From Sabethes cyaneus (taxonomy: Eukaryota; Arthropoda; Insecta; Diptera; Culicidae), in assembly GCF_943734655.1 (NCBI RefSeq), contig NC_071354.1, positions 43,439,744 through 43,503,743 of the forward strand: DNA of 64,000 nucleotides, in the 5' to 3' direction. The notes under the pieces were generated by a model, which did not search any database, was not told the DNA's origin, and worked only from the letters and a program-made list of their open reading frames with translations. The stretch's first letter is position 1, and each line of letters begins with the position of its first letter. Shown piece after piece: positions 52,791 through 61,407 of this stretch. A program made the position numbers and the translations under genes.

Positions 52791-55392
52791 CTGAAAATAG
52801 GGCAAATCAGGCCATCCAACCACCAATTTGTCGTTAAATTATTATACTGTTGTATTATGTTCGATACATGTCCGTCCGTAAATTAATATCATTTGACCAA
52901 TAAAGCATGTTTTTTACTGTTCTATCACGTGTAGTTTAACGACTTATTCACCGCCACGCTTCGCTTTTCATTTCAATTGAAAATATGACACCATCCGTGT
53001 GTGTCTAGGATTTGTTAGATACTTACCTACCAGTGCAGTGGTGCTGTGAAATGTACACCCCGCGCGCTTTCGAGTGAGAGTAAAGCTCGGACAGTCAACA
53101 AGTTGATTCCACTACTTATATCTCACATTACAGCGTACACATGTTACGCGATTTTCCCGTCGTTGCATTGTTTACGATATTGTATTATAGTGCAGAGGAG
53201 CAGAGGAGCACTTGACCGTTAAACGATGCTCTGCTAGCCAGTCATTTGCTCAGCCAGTAGGTTTACCGGGTTCCTACGGGTACGGCAAGGTAAGGTTTAA
53301 AACATAAAACAAACTTGACTTAAAGAGCAAACAGCGCTCTCCGGTGCTCTCTTCTTTCTCTGAATTACTATGTACGAGAAAAGCACTATTCATACTGTTA
53401 AGTATGAACGTGTAGTTTATTTAAAGGTTTGGGTTCAAAATGGAACCATCACCCCCACGGTTTGGTCCAGCGCCAACGGCGGCTGATTGCGATAGGCTCT
53501 CGCTCCGGTTTGCTTACAACTTCACACACGTAGTCTAGCTTTGAGTCCGGTCGCGAGTGGTTGTGTTGTGCTCTGCTCGCGTGTCTGTCGAGCGGTCAAT
53601 TTTCCTTTGCGCCATCATTTCAGTGTTGTGATTCGCGGTAGCATCGTCGTGGCGCGGATAACCGCAGAGTTCAATTTGCACGTTTCCCTTTGTGCTGCCG
53701 TCATAAAACGCGTTTTCGATTTTGATGGTATCTTGGAAATGTTTATATAACAACTTCGTGCAGGTGACAGTCGAAACCACGGTTGAGAGTAGAAGAAAAA
53801 AAATCACTTCGTGCCGTACGGATGCTGACTACTAGTGCTGCCTATGGGATTGCTTTCATCTGCCTGTTCACAGAGTGTTTATTTACGATTTAGGAGTCTA
53901 CAGTTGTATAGAGCAACTGAACAAACAATAGCGTTGAAATGTTGTCGATACTTTTATCAGAAGCGCAGACTTTGGAATGCTACTGCATTGCATTCCTGCC
54001 TGTTTTCTATAAAACGGTTTGCGAGTACAGAGCTGAATACCGTATTAGTAATGTAGTGTTGAGTAGAATAGTGGATCAACGTGATTGTCATTCCCGATTG
54101 CATTACGTCATGAAAGCTATTAAGCTTTTTCGGCTCGATCTCCGTTGAATTGAAAATTTTATAGAAATTGGTCGTATTTTTTGCCTGGAAAAAAGCACTG
54201 CTATGACGGGGATTAGGTGCTCTTCACAGTGTCACTCCTAAGCCAGACCGTTTTGCCTTAACCTGGTTGTTTTGCATACGCTCTTCCGCTGGGTCAACAT
54301 TGCTGACCACCTGTGAGTGTCGGTCCCCAAAGTGTGTCCACCGGTTGGCTACACATTTGATACACCCAAACACACGGAATGCGACTAAACATTGTCTAGG
54401 TGTGATGATCTTCATGTTTGGATAACCCTCGACAAACGATTTACATCTTTTAGGGTGACAGAAAATGGTCAATAGTTAAATTATAAAACTATTGTGTTAA
54501 AACTGAACGGAGTCGAATTGGGAAAAATCGACCAAACATTTGTTTTTGATTAAAGTAATTTAAAAGGTAGAATATGACATCATCTCAATTTTCATGAAAA
54601 AGCAGTGTCCATCGCTATCACCCTAGCACGAATGATATATGTACTAGCAATAAAATAGATTCACACTCTTTTTCTGTCGGTTCACCGTGCGTGGTGACGA
54701 TGGATTGGTCATTTGTCAAATGTGTGATTGAGTGATGTACTTTATGAGCTATGAACGACCCATTCGGCCTGTTGATACGTAGGTATCGTTGACGGGCGGC
54801 ACAGTGGATGAAACAAATCGGTGTGCCTAGAGGTACTGAACGGTTACTTGAAGGTGCTCGTTGGTTTGGTTGAATCCAATTTCACTGCCTTCATGTTTAT
54901 CCAGAAAAGTTTTGATTCGTTTCTTGCAAGTTACATAACTTTACTACTCAGGGAAAGTATACAAACATGGAATAAACTGAATAATCGACGGTAGTAAAAA
55001 CTTTCTATAAGTGGCTCAATCAAAACTGTTTCACCTCTGACGCCTGTGTGTTTTATCAGTGTCACAATAGTGAATGAATAAATGTCCTTTATAATAAATA
55101 TATAGTGGACTTCTCGAATAGTTTAAGATCCACAAAATGCAGTGCTGATTAAAAATACCCGGTTTAAATGAGATTATCATAGAGTGCATTTCGTTTAAAG
55201 AGGAAATAACGTGAACGTAACATATTCTGCGCAGTTAAGACATTTTTAAGATTCTTCCGCTATAAGTATTCAAGATTTAAATTAACAACGTGGATAGCAG
55301 CAACGTGTAGTGCTACGGTCTATAAAATCTGGTAAAAATGGGAATTATAAGTCGACCAACAATTGAGTATATTTTTTGTTTTGTAAACTTAT
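52791..55392. other. Non-coding; 53000-53830 has promoter or 5'-UTR-like composition
   Basis: No exon is supported. The part 53000-53830 is GC-richer with CpG words (ccccgcgcgctttcgag, ggtcgcgag, ctcgcgtg), a short gcagaggagcagaggagcac direct repeat at 53191-53212, and purine-rich spacing. This is similar to the 5' leader regions of insect genes. It could be an alternative first exon of the gene starting at 45186, or a start for a gene to the right. From 53830 to 55392 only AT-rich sequence is seen. Confidence 0.35.
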
Positions 55393-56106
55393 CCACGGTG
55401 CCTAATTCTGCGCACTATCTTGTCCATGTTCCTAATTCTGCGCATGCTTGCTCCTAATTCTGCGCACCCAAAAAGTGAAAATAAATACTCTTGCTATGCT
55501 GTTTATGTTATAGAAGACATGGTTTCATGAATTGGCGCTCGTAGGTTCAGACCCCGAGGCACAGCACAGGATTCCAATCAATGCAAGTTAAAGATTCTAC
55601 TTGAATTTTCATGCCTCTATACCTCAGCCATTTGGGTGAGGTTGCGTATTCTTTCGCGATTTCTTCGTAGGATACATTACTGCGCAGAATTTGGAACTTG
55701 AATAAAAAATCTGTGCCTAAATCTGCGCATTATTGCATTGCATTTTTCTAAGGAAAGCAATGCATGCAATCACTCTTTTTGTCTAAAACATGACTAAAAT
55801 TAATTATTCTTTCTAATTATGCTGGGTAATTTGATGATTGCAAAGAATTTCGATCATAAATTTGTTAATTTTCTAGAAGGACAATCTTACCGTTGCGTTG
55901 GTGCTATCGACAATGTTTTCTGCCATATAAAATACTTTCAGTTTCACGATAGATTATTTCGCTCTCAAATATTATGGCCCGTTTGTGAATAATGACGAAA
56001 TATTGAACAGACATTTATAAAAAAATAACGCAATGATCATAGTTATGCACAATGTTAAAAAATACTTATATGTAGAAAAATGCGCAGAATTAGGAGCGGT
56101 CACGGT
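55393..56106. mobile_element. Non-autonomous DNA element with CCTAATTCTGCGCA subterminal repeats, about 714 bp
   Basis: The left end reads ccacggtgcctaattctgcg and the right end, reverse-complemented, reads accgtgaccgctcctaattc. The motif CCTAATTCTGCGCA occurs three times near the left end (55401, 55432, 55452). Two weaker copies lie near 55680 (inverted) and 55722, and one lies inverted at the right end (56081-56095). Terminal inverted repeats with repeated inner binding-site-like motifs are typical of DNA transposons. No transposase is present. The exact ends are uncertain. Confidence 0.65.
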
Positions 56107-56603
56107 ATGTAGATATTAATGCATAGATCATGGCTAGATACGCCCTGCACGTGCTTATTTGAATGTTCACATGCTATAAACTTGAGCGATAAAATGTAGC
56201 TTTTAGCTTCATCTTGCCAGTTTTACTGCACTAAGTTGTGAGAATCATGCTGTGAATATATTAGTCTCGGTTTGTTATGGAAGTTTAATGATAGAGCCCC
56301 AAAACCAATAATGTGCCCTGTTTGTTTCTACCTAAATAGAAACGGTAATCTAGCAATAGGTTTAAATGCAATTTTTTGCTTTTCTTATTTACACCCAAAT
56401 ACTTTGTTTTAGTTAGATGTGCAATCCAAATGTTTTGGTTCGATGTTGGCAGCCAACCAAAAATTATTTGTCTGGTGATTATTCTAAGTAACATTCTGGA
56501 ATTTTTGAGCGATTTACACAACTGGTTTTATAGAATTATCGATGAAACTGAGTCGCAGTCGTCTCCATTTAAATTGATGTTGAGCCACTCGTTAATTTCC
56601 CAG
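56107..56603. other. Non-coding, nothing recognised
   Basis: The sequence is AT-rich with no frames, repeats or splice context of note. Confidence 0.3.
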
Positions 56604-57865
56604 TCATCTTAGAAGTCGCAAATCACTTTGGACCTGGTCAAGCCGTCTTGTACGTTGAGCGTTGTTCCTGTTGCCGGAGGGACTGTTAAAGACAACTATT
56701 TTCGGCATCCTTACGATGTGTCCAGCCCACCGTAGCCTACCAATTTTCGCCAGATGTACGATGGGAATCTGTTCAAGCAATACCTGTAGCTCATGATTCA
56801 TACGCCTCCGCCACTCTCCGCTTTCAGTTTGTACTCCGCCAAATATCGTCCGCAGATTGTTCATCATTAGTACGAAAAGTAACGGACCTAGATGACTTCC
56901 TTGTAGCACACCTGAGTTTACGATGAACGGCTGTGAAACTTCACCGTGAATTTTCACATACTGCCTTCTGCATGTAGAATATGAGTTTAACCAGTTCAAC
57001 AGTGAGCCTCTTATGTCGAAATCATAAGCTGCATCCAGTACGCTATCAATTTCTACTGTATTAAACGCTCTACTCATGTCGGAGTAAATACAGTCTTCCT
57101 GACATCCTCTATCCTCTTTATCTTATAGACTTTCGTACACGATTGCCTCAAACAATTTGGGAATAGCCGACTGAATTGCCACTCCGCGATAATTTTCTAC
57201 GTCTGTGCCTGTGTCTGTGCGATTACCTTTCTTATATATCGGTGTTAAATGCTGATCTCCTTACTAGTGTTGTTGTCCGCGTTGATCAACGATCCCAAAT
57301 ACATGAACTCATCTAATACTTCTAGTTCGTCGCTGTCAACGGTTTCCGTCCTTAGGAGGCACGCGTTTGATCAGTTGATCTCAAAGTCAACTGCAAAGCA
57401 ACTGGCTACCTTTGGTGAAAATCGTGCATCTCGCTTCGTGCCGCTCATCGAGTTACCCCATCAAGAGTGATGTTGACCAGCATTCGCTTTGTGCGAGTGT
57501 TCGTGCATTATCTGTCATAACTTCTCTCGATAGACTGTATCGTATGCTGCTTTGAAATCAATAAAGATGTGATACGTGAGCACGTTGTACTTCCGACATA
57601 CCTGCAAGATCTGTCGGTTGGTAAAAATTTGGTCCGTAGTTGTGCGAATCTCAATGAAGTCTGCCTGGTAATGCGCTACGAAACCTTCTGCTATCGGTGA
57701 CTGGAGTTGTGAATTTCTCGTTTGACTTCTTGGAGATTAGGTGCTGGGACATTAATATCTTCCATGGACACTCCTTGGTTATCTTCCGTTCCGCCTCCTT
57801 CTGCAACTTCGTCATTGAATTGAGGTGTTCATCGAAGAACTGCTTCCATCTGTCGGTCACGAGTT
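56604..57865 (-). mobile_element. Nested pair: Jockey-like RT fragment inside an RTE-like element, minus strand
   Basis: From high to low coordinates the minus strand first reads RTE-like sequence: VTDRWKQFFDEHLNS at about 57858, DQIFTNRQILQVCRK near 57640, IFIDFKAAYDTV near 57565 and a VLDEFMYLGSLINADNN stretch near 57330-57270. It then switches to Jockey-like RT: YKKGNRTDTGTDVENYRGVA near 57240 and SRAFNTVEIDSVLDAAYDFD, GVLQGSHLGPLLF near 57075-56870. At about 56855 it switches back to the RTE C-terminus: LRTIFGGVQTESGEWRRRMN, LRWAGHIVRMPK. The second switch lies inside one open frame of 157 codons (57077-56604). RTE sequence between YLGSL and RTIFGG is missing, so deletion accompanied or followed the insertion. 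It is inactive. Confidence 0.82.
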
Positions 57866-58030
57866 GTTTACATGTTTTATTTGTACTTTGTAATACATAT
57901 TTTTTTGAAAACCTATTATGAAAAATGAAAAAAATAGACTATTTCTTATCTGGAGCACATCCAGATAATTATTTTTGCATTAAAATCAAAATTTCACAAC
58001 GCTTTCTCTTTTCACACGCTTTGCTTTCTT

Positions 58031-58222
58031 TACACTCAAGTCTTTTTTTACACGGTTTGTTTTTTTCGATTACTCGAAAACGGTGCAGCTAAGGAACTAT
58101 TTACAATCTACGTGAGGAATGTCGAGCTACTCCCAAATGTATTGAGAAATAAATGAATGCTCTTTAAGTTACCGTTCTTAATCCTCAAAAAACTAAACCG
58201 TGTAAAAAAGTACTTGAGTGTA
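58031..58222. mobile_element. MITE with TACACTCAAGT termini, 192 bp
   Basis: The left end is tacactcaagtctttttttac and the right end, reverse-complemented, is tacactcaagtactttttta. The match extends to cacggttt, about 28 bp with two or three mismatches. The outermost TA on each side suggests TA duplication. The termini resemble those of the acgcg MITEs at 9481 and 36443, but the interior is unrelated and has no acgcg repeats. No coding capacity is present. Confidence 0.8.
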
Positions 58223-60505
58223 TACCCCTTTCTTTCTATACAACCCTTTCACTCAGCCTTACCGTTTCTCTCTGCTGGCTATGTCATGGCTGTCCGTCTC
58301 CAGTTTTTCAAGCGTCCCACCTTTTCCACGTCTTGCTCCACTTGGTCTAACCATCCAGCAGGCTACGAACCTTTTCTTTAATTTTTCGTCTTATTGTCTC
58401 ACACGTTTTACCTCCGTTCTGTTCCGTTTTTTCTCTTTTCTAGTCCTGGTTTTCCATTTGTCGTGTCGTTTTCTTTCACATTTTCTGCAATGTTTTTTTG
58501 ATTTTTGCTCTCAGGAGTTTCCATTTTGCTCTTTTTCTCTCGCTCTCCATTTTTTTTGTGCCGTGTTTCCTGTTTCTATTCCGTTTTTCTTCGGTTTCTG
58601 TCCCATATTTACTTATCTTCAGTCCAGTTTTTCACTTCTTTGTTTTTCGTTATTTTTATTCCTTTTTTCTCTGTTTTACTTGTCTTTGACTCTGTCGCGG
58701 TCCAACATATTAAAGGTGGAGGAGCGTTTGGTGAAGAAGAATGGTAGACTAGATGATATTCCGCAACTTCGATGTGGAGCTAAAAAGATATTGCGTAGTT
58801 CAAGTAGTGAGTGGGGCTTTAACCCACACTCTCTCGGTTTGCGCCCAAGTGTTTTGATAATTAAACTATCAGTACACGACACCCTATATTAGATAATCAG
58901 AATAAGATTCGAAAGAGCAATCATATAATTACCGTCGGCGAATGGCGCGTATGGTGTGTGCGTACGAATGGTTACACTGGAATGATCGAAACTAGATATC
59001 AGACTAGACATTTTTCTGTCTTTTCTGCCACGTTTATTCTGTTTTTGGCTCTCTTTCCTCTCAGGTTTTCCTTTTCATCTTTCATTTTTTCCATCTAACG
59101 GAAGTTTTAGCTATTTTTTATTCCGTTTTTTAATGTTTTTCTTTTCATTTCATGTCCCATCTTTCTCTTTTTATATCACTGTTTGATCTCCTTTTCACAT
59201 TTTCCTCGTTCCCTCTTTCAATCTTTTTTCTCTCGTTATTTTTCTTTTCCTTTTTAATTTCCTTTGTTTTCTGTTCCGTTTTTCTTTTTTGTCTTCTTTT
59301 CCCTCTTTTTATCGCTCGTTTTTCGTTTCGTTCTGACACCTGTTTCCTCTCTATTCTTTTTCTTTTCTCTTTTATGTTCCTTTTTACCCTTTTCGTGAGC
59401 CTAAATTTTTCTTTTTTTTCTTTCATTTTTCCTCGTTTTTAGACTAGTTTTTCCGAATTTTTTCTCTCGTTTTTTGTCATTTTCTGTCCAATTTTTTCCC
59501 TTATTTTTCGTCCTCGTTTTTTGTCTATTTTTAAACTATTTTTTCATCTCGTTTTTCGTTTCCGTCTGTTTCGTTCTTCCTCTTGTTATATTCTGCTTTT
59601 CTTTCTTCTCTGTCACGTTCAGTTTTTTTTTCGTTTAACTTTTTGTCTATCCGTTCCCATTTTTTCTCTACATACCTTTTCTTTTTGTCCCCTTTTTCCT
59701 CTTTTCTGTTTCTCCATTTTCAAGCTCCCGTGTTTTCTTCCGTTTTATTTCATTTCTGTCCAGTTCATCCGGTTTTAAAGACGTTTATAACCCAAGTCTT
59801 TCTTTTTTCTAATTTTTCTCCTTTTCTCCTCCGTACTTCATCTTTTCCGGTCAGTTTCATCGTTTTTTTCTTCTTTTTCTCTTCTTTCTCTTTTCATGTA
59901 CTGTTTTCTTTCTCATTCTGTCAGGTTTTTTTTCTTTCGTTTTTCTATTAATCATGCCAATTATTACTCCTTTTTCATCCCGTTTTTTGTTTTCGTTTGT
60001 TTTGTTCTTCCTCTTATTATTTTCTACTTTTCATCCTTCTCTGTCACGTTCTGTTCTTCTTTGTCGTTTAACCTTTTTTGTCTAGCCGTTTCCATTTTTC
60101 CATTGCATGCTTTTTCTTTTTGTCCCCTGTTTCCTCTTTTTCAGTTTCTCTATTTTCTCGTATTTTCTTCTTTTCTTTTCCTCCTGCTCTATCCCGTATT
60201 TCTCCCGTTGCATTTCTGTCCAGTTTATCCAGTCCTAAAGACGTTTATAAACCAAAGCTTTCTTTTTTCTAATATTTCTTTTGTTCAGTCTTAGCGTTAT
60301 TTTTCGTTTTACCTCTTTTTCATTTCCCATTCTTTTTCACTTTTTTTCTCTTTCCATGTCCCGTCTTCCCTCTCATCACCCTCTCAGGTGTTTTTTTTCG
60401 TTTATCTTTTATTCATGTCAGTTTTTATGCTTTTTTAACACGTTTGTCCAGTCTATGGAACGTTTTTCTACGTACTCTTTTCCATTTTTTTCTCCCTCTG
60501 TCTGA
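58223..60505 (+). repeat. Pyrimidine-rich tract, about 2.3 kb, with an internal duplication of about 430 bp
   Basis: The plus strand is overwhelmingly T and C, with recurring words such as ttttctcgttttt, tctgtcacgttc, tttttgtcccc and gtccagtt(c/t)atcc. This gives long Phe/Ser/Leu-rich frames that are artefacts of composition. The block 59530-59830 recurs at 59965-60290 and includes the same non-repetitive words (taaagacgtttataa, caagtctttcttttttct against caaagctttcttttttct). The tract is broken at about 58690-59005 by ordinary-composition DNA carrying a tRNA-like segment. The function is unknown. It could be a degenerate satellite or the inside of a mobile element. Confidence 0.7.
58795..58885 (-). 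repeat. tRNA-like segment, probable SINE head or tRNA relic
   Basis: On the minus strand an anticodon-arm-like piece (cttgggcgcaaaccgag: five-base stem, seven-base loop, GCA in the anticodon position) is followed by a T-arm-like piece (gtgggttaaagccccac: five-base perfect stem, seven-base loop with a B-box-like core). The upstream part (ctgatagtttaattatca) is a poor A box, and the acceptor stem pairs badly. It is therefore not a functional tRNA gene. It sits in the ordinary-composition insert inside the pyrimidine tract, consistent with a SINE head. Confidence 0.45.
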
Positions 60506-61286
60506 CTGTTATATTTCATGTTTGATTTCAATTCGAATTTGAAATCTAAGTTCACATAACTTAGGGTTAGATCTCATGTCCAGTGGCTCAAATTTAAGGC
60601 TAATTTTCTGTTCAATTTAATACCAATTTCAAGTAGAAACGTGGGTGCAATTGAAATCTGAACAATTTTGAAATTCCAATTTCAAGTTTCAGTCCGAGTC
60701 CACGTTCAAATTTTAGTCCAACTTCTAATCTAATGTCAAGTCCATTTTTATGACTCATTTCAAGTCCACTGGGATGTGCTTTGACTGAGATATGTCGTAT
60801 GTGCCCCACTTTTTTTAATTTAATGTAAAAAATCGCCATGGTGTAACCCGGTAGTCTGGAGTTTTAAGTCTGCTCGACCAATACTATTGCAATAAGTAAA
60901 TTATTTGCATAAAAATAGATTCGCTATCCTTGTTACTTGGCGATGGCTTGATTACAAGGTTTTTCTAGTTCAAAACATGCAGCTGGAAGGTCGGTGCTCC
61001 ACCGCTTGTTCGCGGCTAGGTAGTTACGCCAGTGATTGGACTTGAAACTAGACTTAAATTTGGTCTTGAAATTGAGCCTAAATTAGGCTGGAAACTAAAC
61101 TTGAAATTTAATTTGTAACTTTAACTGGAACTGGACTTGAAATTGGAACTATTTTTACACAATTAATAGTGGCAAAAATAGTGGCTGATTAAAACAAAAA
61201 GTGCAAACTGCTGCGGGGTTGCAGAGATTATTTGGTTTTACATTAAATTTTACAGAGAAGAAGGAACGCTGAGCGCAGTTTTGCGA
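60506..61286. repeat. Degenerate (aacttgaaattg)-type repeat, with segments in opposite orientation
   Basis: From 60510 to 60780 the plus strand has many loose copies of caatttcaagt or ttcaagtcc. From 61035 to 61160 it has the complementary form, acttgaaa(c/t)t and ggacttgaaattgg. The units are around 12 bases but irregular. The 61035-61160 block could pair with the first block. The middle (60790-61030) is ordinary AT-rich DNA. No coding frame is supported. Confidence 0.55.
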
Positions 61287-61292
61287 ATGTTA

Positions 61293-61398
61293 TTTTTTTT
61301 TTAATTTGATTATAGTTACTCTAACAGCTTGGGTCATTTGTGACTTCTGCGGCGTGAAAGGCGTGAATGTTGACCACTACACCGTGATTGATGACCCC
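61293..61398 (-). mobile_element. tRNA-derived SINE, same family as 40337, with internal deletion of the B box
   Basis: On the minus strand it reads cacggtgtagtggtcaacat, matching the A-box head of the copy at 40337-40465. It then passes directly from cacgccttt(c)acgcc to gcagaagtcaca, skipping about 20 bases that hold the B-box-like sequence in the other copy. It ends gtaactataatc plus an A-rich tail. A 9-bp duplication, cgaatgtta, flanks it at 61284-61292 and 61399-61407. Confidence 0.82.
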
Positions 61399-61407
61399 GA
61401 ATGTTAA

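Noticed and set aside
55535..55580. Possible tRNA gene with a B-box-like aggttcagacccc
   Set aside because: No matching A box, anticodon arm or acceptor stem could be folded; it is probably chance or a faint SINE relic.
58795..58885. Functional tRNA-Cys gene
   Set aside because: The anticodon and T arms fold, but the A box is poor, position 33 is not T and the acceptor stem does not pair. It is kept only as a tRNA-like relic.
58218..60505. Several Phe/Ser/Leu-rich frames that look like membrane proteins
   Set aside because: They are produced by the pyrimidine-rich composition. All three plus-strand frames look alike, codon usage is unnatural and no conserved start or domain exists.
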